In this document: positions 48,958 to 58,342 of the stretch, piece by piece
How positions within the stretch are numbered: the first letter of the stretch is position 1
How the letters are laid out: each line of letters starts with the position of its first letter
From: Bradyrhizobium liaoningense
Lineage (GTDB): Bacteria; Pseudomonadota; Alphaproteobacteria; Rhizobiales; Xanthobacteraceae
Direction: 5' to 3'
NCBI RefSeq assembly: GCF_018130825.1
Contig: NZ_JAFCJS010000009.1
Location: 124,001-188,000, forward strand
DNA: 64,000 nt
Notes under the pieces: generated by a model
What the model saw: the letters and a program-made list of their open reading frames with translations, nothing else
Database searches by the model: none
Told to the model about the DNA's origin: nothing
Made by a program: the position numbers and the translations under genes

Positions 48958-51645
48958 CTATTCGGCTGCCTGCTCCAGCGGCGCCGTGCGCGGCAAGATC
49001 ATCTGGATGCGCGTGCCGCCGCCCGGCTCGGAATCGAGATCGAGCCGGCCGCCGAGCCTGTTGGTGACGATGCTGTAGACGATGTGCAGGCCGAGGCCGG
49101 TGCCGCCCTGGTCGCGTCTTGTCGTAAAAAACGGATCAAATGCGCGGCGTCGGACGTCGAGCGACATGCCGCAGCCATTGTCGGCGAAGAGGATCTCGAC
49201 ATTGTCCTTGCCGGACTCGCGCACCTGGATGTCGATCATCCCGGGCCGGCCGTCCGGGAAGGCGTGCGCGACCGAATTGAGGAACAGATTGGTCAGCACC
49301 TGCCCGTACGGCCCGGGATAGCTGTTCATGGTCAGATCGGGCTGGCACTCGACGTTGAGCGTCAGGTTGTGTTTGCGCAGGCCCGGCCGCAGGCTCATCA
49401 CCACCTGCTCGGTAAGATCGCCGAGGTCGAAGGTGCGCTGGTCCGAATAGTTGCGGTCGGCCGCAACCTGCTTGAACGACTGGATCAGCTCGGCGGCGCG
49501 GTTGAGATTGGAGACGAGCTGCGAGGACGCATCGCGGCTGGTGTTGAGGAAGTCGTTGAGCGTGGAGCGGCGAAGCTCGCCGCGCTCGACTTCGGAGGTG
49601 AACATCGCAGTCTTGCGCTCCAGCGCGGAGGCAACCGTGAGACTGATGCCGACGGGGTTATTGACCTCGTGCGCGACGCCGGCGACGAGACGTCCGAGCG
49701 CGGCCAGCTTCTCCGCCTCGATCAGCGAGGCTTGCGTCTCGCGCAGATTGCGTAGCGCGGTCTCCGCCGATTCCTTGGCCTTGCGCATCTCCTGCTCGCC
49801 GCGCTTGCGCTCGCCGATGTCGAGCGCGACGGTGACGATCCGCTCGATCTCGCCATCGGCATCGAGCAGCGGCAGCTTGTTGACCAGCCATTGCCGCATA
49901 TTGCCGGCGGCGTCCTTGTACTCCTCCTCGTAGAAGCCGAGCCCCTTGCGCAGCTTGAGCACGCGCTTGTCGTTCTCGTCGGTCTTGGCCGCACCGTAAC
50001 GCGACATCAGGTCGGCCGTGGTCCGGCCGAGCGCGTCGCCGGGCTCGATGCCGAAGATGCCGGCCATATAGCGGTTCATCAGCACGTAGCGCAGATCGCG
50101 GTCCTTGACGTTGATGACAGCGGGCACGGTGTCGATGACCTGCTGGAGCAGGCGCCGGCCCTCGGCGATGGCGTCCTCCGCTCGCTTCTGGTCGGTGATG
50201 TCGCGCAGCGTGCCTTCGTAGCGGACGATGTTGCCCTGCTCATCCCGCACGCCGGTGGCGCTGTCGGAGAGCCACAGGATATCGCCGCTGCGCTGGCGCA
50301 CCTGGTACTCGAACTCGCGCACCATGCCGTCGCGCGCCATCAGCCGCTGGTATTCGTCGCGTGCCTCGGGATGGACGTAGATGGTGTGGGCGATGTCGTT
50401 GATGCTGTCGATCAGGTGCTGCGGGCTGTCGTAGCCCATCATCCGCGCCAAAGCCGGATTCGCGTTGAGGAGGTCACCGGCCGGCGTCGTGACGTAGATG
50501 CCGTCGACCGAACCCTCGAACAGTTTTCGATAGCTCTCTTCGGCCAGCCGCTGCTCGGTGAGCGCGCGCACCGCCGCCTCGCGCGCCGTGTCGGCCTCCT
50601 CCAGCGCGCGGCGGAACACTTCGGCGGCACGCGCGATGTCGCCGATCTCGTTGTCGAGATCGGCCGACGGGATCGAGGTGTCCTTCTGGCCGGCCGCGAG
50701 CGCGCGGATCGACCTCGCGATCTGGGCCAGCGGGCGCACCGTGCGCCGCACCACGAAGACGGCCGCGACGATGCCGATCAGCACGCCGATGGAGCCGAGC
50801 ACGATGCTCTGCCAGCGCGCCTCCGTCAGCGTGCGGGCAAAATCGCGCGACAGCACGTGGCCGCGCCTTGCGCTGACCTCGCGCAGCAATTCGGTGACGC
50901 GACCGATCAGCCGGCCCTCGGTGCCCAGCACCTCGCGATCGATGTCGGCGATCTGACGCTCGCGGACGGCGACTGCCATGATCGCCTCGGCATAATCGTT
51001 CACCGCCGCCTTCAGCTTGGGATCGGTGAAATCCATCGCGCGCATGCCCTGTGCGGACTGCTCGGCCGCCGACGGGTTGCGCGCGAGCAATCCGAGCGCG
51101 ATCCGGCTCTGCGCCTCGGACAGGCGGGAAGCGAGCTCGCGGTCCGCGGTGCCGGAGACCGCGGCGTCGAACTGGTCGCGCAGCGGCGGCAGGCCGGCGA
51201 GCAGCTGGGCGCGGCGGTCGATCAGGGTCGATATCCGCTCCAAGCCGTTGCGATAGGTCGCAAGCCGCTCGGTGACCCCGTCGATCATGTCCTGCTGCTC
51301 TGGCGCGAGCTCGATGCGGGTCTTTTTCAGGATGTCGCTGAGTGTCGAGGCCGCCTCGCCCACCTGCTTGAACTGGATGCCGGCGCCGGGATCGGTGACG
51401 AAGTCGCGCGCGGCAAGGCGCAGCTCGTTCATGCGGCGGTCGATGTCCTCGGCGAGGTCCCCGACGCTCTGCAGCCGCTGCAACTCGGCGAAGGTCGTGT
51501 CGATATGGCGGATCGCAATCACGCTCGCGGTCGAGGTGACGATGATCACCGCCAGCACCAGGATGAAGCTTCCGAACGTCAGCTGGCCGATGGACAGCGA
51601 AAATATTCGCTTTTTCTCAGGGGGCGGCGTCAATTCGGCGGACAT
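48958..51645 (-). CDS. PAS-domain sensor histidine kinase
   Basis: At 895 residues this has TM1 (about 18-42), a periplasmic helical sensor, TM2 (about 278-300) and a HAMP segment (RRTVRPLAQIARSIRALAAGQ). Two PAS domains follow (about 370-490, with YRKLFEGSVDGIYVTTPAG, and about 500-620, with INVKDRDLRYVLMNRYMAGIFG). The kinase core has the acceptor His in AALGRLVAGVAHEVNNPVG and ATPase motifs LFLNSVAHAF, ADNGCGMS and GGTGLGLHIVYSIV. No receiver or partner regulator is adjacent. The signal is unknown. Confidence 0.92.
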   Translation of the reverse strand: MSAELTPPPEKKRIFSLSIGQLTFGSFILVLAVIIVTSTASVIAIRHIDTTFAELQRLQSVGDLAEDIDRRMNELRLAARDFVTDPGAGIQFKQVGEAASTLSDILKKTRIELAPEQQDMIDGVTERLATYRNGLERISTLIDRRAQLLAGLPPLRDQFDAAVSGTADRELASRLSEAQSRIALGLLARNPSAAEQSAQGMRAMDFTDPKLKAAVNDYAEAIMAVAVRERQIADIDREVLGTEGRLIGRVTELLREVSARRGHVLSRDFARTLTEARWQSIVLGSIGVLIGIVAAVFVVRRTVRPLAQIARSIRALAAGQKDTSIPSADLDNEIGDIARAAEVFRRALEEADTAREAAVRALTEQRLAEESYRKLFEGSVDGIYVTTPAGDLLNANPALARMMGYDSPQHLIDSINDIAHTIYVHPEARDEYQRLMARDGMVREFEYQVRQRSGDILWLSDSATGVRDEQGNIVRYEGTLRDITDQKRAEDAIAEGRRLLQQVIDTVPAVINVKDRDLRYVLMNRYMAGIFGIEPGDALGRTTADLMSRYGAAKTDENDKRVLKLRKGLGFYEEEYKDAAGNMRQWLVNKLPLLDADGEIERIVTVALDIGERKRGEQEMRKAKESAETALRNLRETQASLIEAEKLAALGRLVAGVAHEVNNPVGISLTVASALERKTAMFTSEVERGELRRSTLNDFLNTSRDASSQLVSNLNRAAELIQSFKQVAADRNYSDQRTFDLGDLTEQVVMSLRPGLRKHNLTLNVECQPDLTMNSYPGPYGQVLTNLFLNSVAHAFPDGRPGMIDIQVRESGKDNVEILFADNGCGMSLDVRRRAFDPFFTTRRDQGGTGLGLHIVYSIVTNRLGGRLDLDSEPGGGTRIQMILPRTAPLEQAAE

Positions 51646-51768
51646 CTGTTGCTTGAGGACCGGGCTGGTGGAAGCCCAATATACGACGTATTGCGGGCCC
51701 GGGGGAACATGCCTGCCGCCGCGGAATATCCTTAATATCGCAGGCCTCGGCCCGCCCCCCGCACCGGA

Positions 51769-52683
51769 TTATGACGTCTTGACGCTTGCCGGCCGCCCGG
51801 CCGGGATCGTCATGGCGGCGACGCCGAGAACGACGCAGGCAAGCCCGATCCAGGCAGTCCGGCTCAAGGTTTCGCCGAGGAAAGCGACGCTGACGGCGAC
51901 CCCGATGGGGACGCGCAAATAGGCCTGTGCGGTGGTGCCGACCGAGCCCAGGGTCTGGATCAGGCGGAAGTAGATCGCAAACGCCGCGGCGGTCGAGAAA
52001 GTCGCCAGCGCGAGCAGCGCCAGCACGGAGCTGAGCGAGGGCGACAGCGTCCAGGGCTGCTCGACGACCAGCGAGGCCGGGATCAGGACCGCCGCCCCCG
52101 CCAGCAATGAGCCGGCCGCAGGGGCCATCGGATCAAGGCCCTTGAAGCCGCGGCCGAAGATCGCGGCGCAGGCGTAGCAGATGGTGGCGGCGACTATCGC
52201 GGCCTCCGCAACGAGGCCGCTGCCGATGTCATGAAAGGCATCGACGCCGACGATCAGCAGGATGCCGGCCATCCCCGCCACGACGCCGAACAGCTTTCGC
52301 GGTGTCGTCGCCTCGTGGCGGGTGACGATTGCGGTGAGCAAAAAGGTGAAAATCGGGCCGGCCGAGTTGAGGATGGTGGCGAGCGCGGCATCGACATGGC
52401 GCTCGCCCCAGGCGATCAGCGTCCAGGGGATGACGCTGTTGAGCACGGCCTGGAACGCGAAGCGCCGCCAGGTCGGACCATCCGTCGGCATCTCGATGCC
52501 GCGCGCCCGCATGACGATGAGCAGCAGCAGGCCCGCGATCGCGGTGCGCGCCGCGATCAGCGTGATCGGCGGGATGGTGGCGACGCCGAGCTTGATGAAG
52601 GTGTAGGAACCGCCCCAGAGCGTTGCGAGCGCGACCAGCAGCGCCAGCTCGACAGCGAAGTTGGTGTCCTGCCGGCTGTCCAT
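51769..52683 (-). CDS. EamA-family (DMT) transporter
   Basis: 304 residues, about 10 helices, two EamA repeats: LVALATLWGGSYTFIKLGV near the N-terminus, and FGVVAGMAGILLIVG at the end of the first. The last repeat ends LGETLSRTAWIGLACVVLGVAAMTI. A full-size exporter of unknown substrate; context gives no clue. Confidence 0.88.
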   Translation of the reverse strand: MDSRQDTNFAVELALLVALATLWGGSYTFIKLGVATIPPITLIAARTAIAGLLLLIVMRARGIEMPTDGPTWRRFAFQAVLNSVIPWTLIAWGERHVDAALATILNSAGPIFTFLLTAIVTRHEATTPRKLFGVVAGMAGILLIVGVDAFHDIGSGLVAEAAIVAATICYACAAIFGRGFKGLDPMAPAAGSLLAGAAVLIPASLVVEQPWTLSPSLSSVLALLALATFSTAAAFAIYFRLIQTLGSVGTTAQAYLRVPIGVAVSVAFLGETLSRTAWIGLACVVLGVAAMTIPAGRPASVKTS

Positions 52684-52762
52684 TGTGCGTCCCGTCCATT
52701 CCGCAATGGACGGAACCTAGCGCGTCCGCGCTCGCCGATACTTCGCTGCGTGTCGAAGTATA

Positions 52763-53557
52763 TCAGCCGACTGCGCCGACCTCGAACACCTCACCGTCGT
52801 AGCCGGCCTCGCGGGGAATGCGGAGCTGGCGGCCGGTTTCGGTCTTGGTCATGACCGGCATCACGGTGACGATCGACATGCCCTTGGCATGGTCGAGCGC
52901 AGATTTCACCGTCGGCTGCTTCGCCAGCCGGATCAGATTGCGCGTGGTCGGGAACGGCAGCTTGAAGCGGCCACTGTCGCCGCCCTCCACGGCCTCGCGC
53001 GCTGACACCCAGATCGAGTCGGTCGATTCCCGTCCATCATGCGCGCCGAGCTGGTCGGGCGGCGCTGCCGCAAGGAAGAACCAGGTGTCGAAGCGCTTCG
53101 GCATGCCCTCCGGCGTGATCCAGTGGGCGTAGGGCACGAGCGTGTCGAGCGCGAGCTGGAGGCCGTTGTCGGCGAGGATGCTCAAAAAGCTGATCTTGTG
53201 CTCGTTGAGCGCGACGCGGTGCTTGTCGGCGATCTCGCCGGCGCGTTTGGCATCAACAGGCGCGCCCGTCTCCCTCGAGCGCGCCAGCAGGATGCCGCTC
53301 TCCTCAAAGGTCTCGCGGATCGCGGCGATACGAAAACCGCGGTCCGCTTCGCTGAGGCCCTCGCCGCCTGAATACAGGTCGGCGCGGGCGACGATCTCGT
53401 TGTCGCCGGCATCGACACTGCCGCCGGGAAACACCAGCGCGCCCGAGTTGAACTCGATCTGATGATGGCGCACCATCATGAAGACCTCGACCTCCTTTGC
53501 GCCGTCACGGAGCAGAAGGATGGTCGACGCCGGGCGTGATGCTGATGTCTCGGCCAT
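52763..53557 (-). CDS. NUDIX hydrolase
   Basis: A 264-residue protein. The Nudix box appears as GFRIAAIRETFEESGILLA (about 75-93), with the REtxEEsG core that binds Mg and cleaves nucleoside-diphosphate-linked substrates. The start begins MAETSASRPASTILLLRDG. It is 4 bp from the end of the DHDPS-like gene on the same strand, suggesting one transcript. Longer than simple MutT, it could act on CoA or similar. Confidence 0.87.
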   Translation of the reverse strand: MAETSASRPASTILLLRDGAKEVEVFMMVRHHQIEFNSGALVFPGGSVDAGDNEIVARADLYSGGEGLSEADRGFRIAAIRETFEESGILLARSRETGAPVDAKRAGEIADKHRVALNEHKISFLSILADNGLQLALDTLVPYAHWITPEGMPKRFDTWFFLAAAPPDQLGAHDGRESTDSIWVSAREAVEGGDSGRFKLPFPTTRNLIRLAKQPTVKSALDHAKGMSIVTVMPVMTKTETGRQLRIPREAGYDGEVFEVGAVG

Positions 53558-53561
53558 GCGA

Positions 53562-54515
53562 CTAACCCGCGGCGCTGGATTGCGGGCCGAGATTGGCGCG
53601 CTTGTCGAAACGGGCAACGCGCGACAGCAGATAGTCGACCTCGGCCTTCGCCGTTGCCGTCATCGTCGCGCCGGGCTTGCGCTGCGCGCTGGAGGCGATG
53701 ATGCCGCGCTTCTGGAGCACGTATTTGCGCACGGTCAGGCCGACGCCGGGCTGCTGCTCGTAGCGGATCAGCGGCAGATGCGCGTCGAACAGATCATGCG
53801 CGGCATCGCGCTTGCCGGCCTTCGAGAGGTTCACGACGTCGATCAGGAGCTCCGGGAAGGCGTAGCCGGTCATGGCACCGTCGGCGCCGCGCTCCATCTC
53901 GAAATCGAGGAACGTGCCGCCATTGCCGCAGAGGATCGAGAGCGGGCGGAGCGAGCCGTCCTTCTGGAAGCCGCGCAGCGTCGAGATCTTCTCAAGGCCG
54001 GGCCAATCCTCGTGCTTGAGCATCACGCAGTTCGGATTATCCATGACGATCTTGCGGATCACGGCGGGGGTGAACACGACCTGCAAGGTCAGCGGATAGT
54101 CCTGGAGCACCCAGGGCACGTCCGGGCCGATGGCCTCCGCGGCCTGCTTGAAATAGCCGATGATCTGGTCATCGGTGCGAAGCGAGGGCGGCGGCGCGAT
54201 CATGACGCCGGCCGCGCCCGCATCCATCGAGGCCTTCGCCAGCGAACGCATGGTGGCGAAGCCCGGCGCGGAGACGCCGACGATCACCTGCATCTTCTTG
54301 GCGCGCTTGACGTAGCGCACGGCCACCTGCTCGGCCTCGGCGGCATCGAGCTTGGGGGCCTCGCCGAGGATGCCCAGCACCGTCACGCCGTCGCAGCCGA
54401 CCTCCTCGTAGAAATCGGTCAGGCGGTCGATCGAGCGCTCGTCGATCCGGCCGTCATCGTGGAACGGTGTCGGCGCGATTGCGAAGGTGCCCTTGGCGTC
54501 GGCAGTGAGTTTCAT
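53562..54515 (-). CDS. dihydrodipicolinate synthase-family aldolase
   Basis: 317 residues with the DHDPS (beta/alpha)8 barrel: GTFAIAPTPFHDDGRIDE, GVTVLGILGEAPKLDAAE. The Schiff-base Lys is in CVMLKHEDWPG and the Tyr in LQDYPLT. It could cleave or form a C-C bond with a 2-oxoacid, not necessarily in lysine synthesis. The SDR gene at 54545 lies 29 bp upstream. It lies at the end of the acyl-CoA cluster. Confidence 0.87.
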   Translation of the reverse strand: MKLTADAKGTFAIAPTPFHDDGRIDERSIDRLTDFYEEVGCDGVTVLGILGEAPKLDAAEAEQVAVRYVKRAKKMQVIVGVSAPGFATMRSLAKASMDAGAAGVMIAPPPSLRTDDQIIGYFKQAAEAIGPDVPWVLQDYPLTLQVVFTPAVIRKIVMDNPNCVMLKHEDWPGLEKISTLRGFQKDGSLRPLSILCGNGGTFLDFEMERGADGAMTGYAFPELLIDVVNLSKAGKRDAAHDLFDAHLPLIRYEQQPGVGLTVRKYVLQKRGIIASSAQRKPGATMTATAKAEVDYLLSRVARFDKRANLGPQSSAAG

Positions 54516-54544
54516 CGTTGTCCTTGTCTCTCTCTTTCGTGTGG

Positions 54545-55423
54545 CTAAAACCGCCGCGCCCCCATCTTGATCTGCTCCTCGGAGAAGAAGATCTCCTTGG
54601 CATGCTCAACGACGTCCTGGGCTTTCCAGCCCGAGTGCGGCGGTTTCCAGCCTTCCATTTCCATCATCCGCATTTCGCGCACGCCGCGGGGCCCGGACAC
54701 GCCCAGCACCTTGCCGGTCTGGTCGCCCGACAAGTCGCTGACCATGTATAGCACGGCCGGCGCGATGCCGTCCGGTCCCAGCGCGGCCCCCGGGTTCTCC
54801 TTATAGCGGGGCAGGTCTGCGGTCATGCGGGTCAGGGCGCCCGGGGCCAGGGTCCAGATCCGGATGTTGTACTTCCGGCCCTCGATCGCGAGCACATTGG
54901 ACAGGCCCCAGATGCCGCCCTTGGCCGCGCCGTAATTGGTCTGGCCGAAATTGCCGATCAGGCCCGATGTCGAGGAGGTGTTGACGATGACGCCCCCGCC
55001 GTTTTCCCGCATCCAGCGAAACACCGGCATGGTGCAACAAAAGGTACCCTTCAGGTGGACCTTGATGACCCTGTCCCAGTCGGCTTCGGACGCCTTGGCG
55101 AAGGTCTGGTCGCGCAGGATGCCGGCATTGTTGACCAGGATGTCGGCGCGGCCAAAGTGCTTGATGGCGTCGTCGAACACCGACTGGCCGCCCTCCATGG
55201 TGGAGATGTCGGCGCCGTTGGCGACCGCCTTGCCGCCCTCGGCCTCGATCGCGTCGACCACAAGCTGCGCCATCGACTTGTCGGCGCCCGAGCCGTCACG
55301 GGGCCCGCCGAGGTCGTTGACGACGACCGAGGCCCCTTCCCGCGCGAATAGCTTCGCATAGGCCTCACCGAGCCCCCCGCCCGCGCCGGTGATCAGCGCA
55401 ACCTTGCCGTCGAGTAGTCCCAT
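54545..55423 (-). CDS. SDR, 3-hydroxyacyl-CoA dehydrogenase-like
   Basis: 292 residues. TGAGGGLG at about 13-20, NNAG, and the catalytic Ser and YGAAKGG (NTSSTSGLIGNFGQTNYGAAKGG) are intact. The sequence resembles the dehydrogenase part of the peroxisomal D-bifunctional protein (HSD17B4), with a C-terminal extension VSGPRGVREMRMMEMEGWKPP. The MaoC hydratase gene next door would supply its substrate. Confidence 0.87.
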   Translation of the reverse strand: MGLLDGKVALITGAGGGLGEAYAKLFAREGASVVVNDLGGPRDGSGADKSMAQLVVDAIEAEGGKAVANGADISTMEGGQSVFDDAIKHFGRADILVNNAGILRDQTFAKASEADWDRVIKVHLKGTFCCTMPVFRWMRENGGGVIVNTSSTSGLIGNFGQTNYGAAKGGIWGLSNVLAIEGRKYNIRIWTLAPGALTRMTADLPRYKENPGAALGPDGIAPAVLYMVSDLSGDQTGKVLGVSGPRGVREMRMMEMEGWKPPHSGWKAQDVVEHAKEIFFSEEQIKMGARRF

Positions 55424-55452
55424 GGTGGCTTCTCCCTGATTGTTTTTGTTCT

Positions 55453-55587
55453 CTCGTGTCCCGGACGCGATGCAGCGTGAAACGCTGCGTCGCAGAGCCG
55501 GGACCCGGTTCTTTCTTCGCCTGAGCTCTCTGGGCCCCGGCTCAGCGGCGCATCACTGCGTGCTGCGCCGCGTCCGGGGCACGAGAC
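55453..55587. repeat. REP-type unit C (cgtgtcccggacgcg family)
   Basis: CTCGTGTCCCGGACGCG at the left and GCGTCCGGGGCACGAGAC at the right are imperfect inverses, enclosing GCAGAGCCGGGACCC and GGGCCCCGGCTC. The same unit makes up one end of the composite repeats (32796-32949 and 58343-58478). Confidence 0.75.
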
Positions 55588-55591
55588 CTTC

Positions 55592-56452
55592 CTAACCCAG
55601 CACCGTCTTGCCGTTCTTGATCACGGTGACGCCGCGCGACTTCACCTTGGCTTCGAACGAGATCACGTTGCCGTCCTTCCAGAGGTCCATGGTCACGGTC
55701 TCGCCGGGATAGACCGGGGAAGAGAATCGCGCGACGTGCTGGCGGAAGGCGCTTGCGTCGTAGTCGGCATAGGTCTGGAGCACGCCGCGGCAGGTGATGC
55801 CGTAGGTGCACATGCCGTGCAGGATCGGGCGCGGGAAGCCGGCCTTCTTGGCGAACTCCGGATCAGAGTGCAGCGGGTTGCGGTCGCCGCAGAGGCGGTA
55901 GACCAGCGCCTGGTCGGGGCGCGTGACGATGTCGATGGTCCTGTCGGGCGAACGCGAGGGGATCTTGTGCGGATCGGGCTGGGTCAGGTTCGGCCCGCCA
56001 AAGCCGCCGTCGCCGCGGGCAAAGCGCGAGGCGACCAGCGTTGCGAGCTTCTCGCCCTTCTCGTTTTTCAGCACGGTCTGGTGGCTGATGACGACGCCCT
56101 TGTCCTTGCCCTTGTCGTAGACCTCGAGCACGGAGGAATCGGCCGTGATGTGCGCGGCGACCGGCAGCGGCTGGTGGAAGGTGATGTCGCGCTCGCCGTC
56201 GACCACCATGACGCGGTTGAGGTTCATCTCGCCCGGCCCCGAGCCCCACGCGGCGACGGAGGCGAAGGTCGGCACCACCTTCAATGGCCGCGGCGTGAAC
56301 GTGCCCTCGTTGACGAAGGCGAGCTCGTTCTCGTCCATGGGGTCGGCGCCGAGGCCGATGCCGTAGGCGTAGAGCATCACCTCACGGTCGGTGTAGGCGT
56401 ATTTCTGGCCGAGGTTTTTCAGGCCTTTGAGCTCTTCGTATCTGGCGGACAT
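55592..56452 (-). CDS. MaoC-family enoyl-CoA hydratase 2-like
   Basis: A 286-residue double-hotdog protein. The hydratase 2 motif with catalytic Asp and His is YRLCGDRNPLHSDPEFAKKAGFPRPILHG (about 190-218). The N-terminal hotdog (ELKGLKNLGQKYAYTDREVMLYAYGIG) has lost the motif, as in other eukaryote-like hydratase-2 proteins. It hydrates trans-2-enoyl-CoA to the (R)-3-hydroxy product, which the adjacent SDR would oxidise. Confidence 0.88.
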   Translation of the reverse strand: MSARYEELKGLKNLGQKYAYTDREVMLYAYGIGLGADPMDENELAFVNEGTFTPRPLKVVPTFASVAAWGSGPGEMNLNRVMVVDGERDITFHQPLPVAAHITADSSVLEVYDKGKDKGVVISHQTVLKNEKGEKLATLVASRFARGDGGFGGPNLTQPDPHKIPSRSPDRTIDIVTRPDQALVYRLCGDRNPLHSDPEFAKKAGFPRPILHGMCTYGITCRGVLQTYADYDASAFRQHVARFSSPVYPGETVTMDLWKDGNVISFEAKVKSRGVTVIKNGKTVLG

Positions 56453-56505
56453 TTTTCTGGTTTCCTCCCGGCATTCGTCTCAGCGAGCAGCGGCGCTCGT
56501 TAATG

Positions 56506-56660
56506 TGCCCTCTCCCCTTGCGGGAGAGGGCTGCACCGCTCTTGCAACAAACTCACTCGGGTGAGGGGTTGGCTCCGCAGTGACACTTCTCGTGTGGAGA
56601 GAGACCCCTCGCCCGGCAGCCTTCGGCTGCCACCCTCTCCCACAAGGGGAGAGGGTTACA
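56506..56660. repeat. pair of inverted repeats (ctctccccttg family)
   Basis: CCTCTCCCCTTGCGGGAGAG at 56509-56528 and CCCTCTCCCACAAGGGGAGA at 56633-56652 are each self-palindromic. Together they enclose GGTGAGGGGTTGGCTCC and GCAGCCTTCGGCTGCC. Typical rhizobial intergenic repeat, between the MaoC and DUF35 genes. Confidence 0.7.
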
Positions 56661-56672
56661 TCTTGCTTCGCG

Positions 56673-57062
56673 TCAAGCCGGCGTGAAGAACGGCAGCGGT
56701 GCGCCGTCGGTCGGCTTGAACACCACCTTCACCTTCTGGCCGATCTTGAGCTTCTCGAGATCGCAGTCGACGAAATTGGTCTGCACCGACGGTCCCTCCT
56801 TCAGCGTGACGTAGCCGATGGCGTAGGGACCCGTCGGCGACTTCCGCATCAGGCTCCAGGTGTAGATCGTGCCCTCGCCCGAGGCTTCCTCCCACACCGT
56901 CTTGTCGGAGTAGCAGAACGGACAGATCGAGCGCGGGAAGTAATGCGCTTCGCCGCAAGCGGTGCAGCGCTTGATCATGAACTTGCCCTCTTTCGCCGCA
57001 TCCCAGAACGCGGCGGTCTCGGGGTTGGTCACCGGTGCCGGATATTTCTTTGCATCTACCAT
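56673..57062 (-). CDS. Zn-ribbon/OB-fold (DUF35) protein, thiolase partner
   Basis: 129 residues. The zinc ribbon is CTACGEAHYFPRSICPFC (about 33-50) and the OB fold follows (GEGTIYTWSLMRKSPTGPYAIGYVTLKEGPSVQTNFVDC). Proteins like this bind SCP2-type thiolases and are needed for their aldolase or thiolase activity. Its start codon overlaps the thiolase stop by one base (TGATG), indicating coupling. ATG 57062 is the only consistent start. Confidence 0.88.
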   Translation of the reverse strand: MVDAKKYPAPVTNPETAAFWDAAKEGKFMIKRCTACGEAHYFPRSICPFCYSDKTVWEEASGEGTIYTWSLMRKSPTGPYAIGYVTLKEGPSVQTNFVDCDLEKLKIGQKVKVVFKPTDGAPLPFFTPA

Positions 57063-58219
57063 CACACGCGCTCCAGAATGGCCGTCGAGGCGGCGTGGCG
57101 GACGCCCAGAAGGCCGCCGGTGCCGTGGGCGATGGCGAGATCGCAATTTTTCACCTGCACCTTCGGATGCGCCTCGCCGCGCAGCTGCCTGACGGCCTCG
57201 ATGATCTTGGTCATGCCGCCGCGGTTGACGGGATGATTGCTGCAGAGGCCGCCGCCGTCAGTGTTGAACGGCAGCTTGCCGACGCCCGAGATCAGATTGC
57301 CGTCGGCAACGAACTTGCCGCCCTCACCCTTCTTGCAGAAGCCGAGGTCTTCGAGCTGCATCAGGACGGTGATGGTGAAGCTGTCATAGATCGAAGCGTA
57401 CTTGATGTCCTTCGGCGTGATGCCGGCTTCCTCGAACGCGCGCGGTCCGGACCACACGCCGGCGGAGTACGTGAGGTCGAGATCCTTGCCGCCGCGCGGA
57501 CCCTTCATCGCCTCGCCATGGCCGATCAGCTTGACCAGCGGCTTCTTCAGGCTCTTGGCGATCTCGGGCGTGGTCACGATCAGCGCGCCACCGCCGTCGG
57601 AGACGACGCAGCAATCCATGCGATGCAGGGGATCGGAGATCATCGGCGAGTTCAGGACGTCCTCGACGGTGACGACGTCCTTGAGCATCGCATGCGGATT
57701 GTATTGCGCGTGATGGGAGGCTGCGACCTTGATCCAGGCGAGCTGCTCCGAGGTGGTGCCATAGTCGTGCATGTGGCGCATGGCACACATGCCATAGGCA
57801 TTGTGCGTGGTCGCGCCGTAAGCGGACTCGAAATCGACCTCGGCGCCGGCCGCACGCGGCGGCATCACGCCGGTGCGCGGCTTGCCGGCGAGCGTGACAA
57901 GCGCGATCGAGCACTTGCCCGCCGCGATCGCCTCGGCGGCATGGCCGAGATGGATGATGTAGGAACAGCCGCCGGTCTCGGTGGAATCGACGTGGCGAAG
58001 CTTCTTGGTGTTCAGGCCGAGATAGTCGACCATCGGCCAGGCACCGCCAGGCGCATCGCCCGCGCAGAAATAGCCGTCGACATCGTCCTTGCTGATCCCG
58101 GCATCCTCGATCGCGCCCTTGGCGACCTCGGCGTGGAGCTGGGCGGTGGATTTGTCCGGCGCATGCCGGGTCGGGTGTTCGTAGATCCCGGCAATGTAGG
58201 CCTTGCCCTTGATGGTCAA
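57062..58219 (-). CDS. thiolase, SCP2/lipid-transfer type
   Basis: 385 residues. The active-site Cys is probably in STETGGCSYIIHLGHAA (about 85) and the His in LCSNHPVNRGG with AHGTGG near the end. It would cleave 3-oxoacyl-CoA, or act as an aldolase, together with the DUF35 protein. The start is TTG at 58219 with GGAG nine bases upstream; the longer frame runs into repeat sequence and is not used. This gene opens the cluster of acyl-CoA genes on the minus strand. Confidence 0.87.
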   Translation of the reverse strand: MTIKGKAYIAGIYEHPTRHAPDKSTAQLHAEVAKGAIEDAGISKDDVDGYFCAGDAPGGAWPMVDYLGLNTKKLRHVDSTETGGCSYIIHLGHAAEAIAAGKCSIALVTLAGKPRTGVMPPRAAGAEVDFESAYGATTHNAYGMCAMRHMHDYGTTSEQLAWIKVAASHHAQYNPHAMLKDVVTVEDVLNSPMISDPLHRMDCCVVSDGGGALIVTTPEIAKSLKKPLVKLIGHGEAMKGPRGGKDLDLTYSAGVWSGPRAFEEAGITPKDIKYASIYDSFTITVLMQLEDLGFCKKGEGGKFVADGNLISGVGKLPFNTDGGGLCSNHPVNRGGMTKIIEAVRQLRGEAHPKVQVKNCDLAIAHGTGGLLGVRHAASTAILERV

Positions 58220-58342
58220 AACAGAGGTCTCCGCTCGCGTTTCTTCTTGGCTCTTTTTTCTGAACCGCACCGGCCTGATTGGCAAGCGCGGAAATATTCC
58301 GTCGGGCGAGAGGGCAGCGGGTGAGCGCAAGTGGGGGATGCT

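Noticed and set aside
49891..51735. 614-codon plus-strand open frame
   Set aside because: Antisense to the large sensor kinase, whose HAMP, PAS and kinase motifs are unmistakable.
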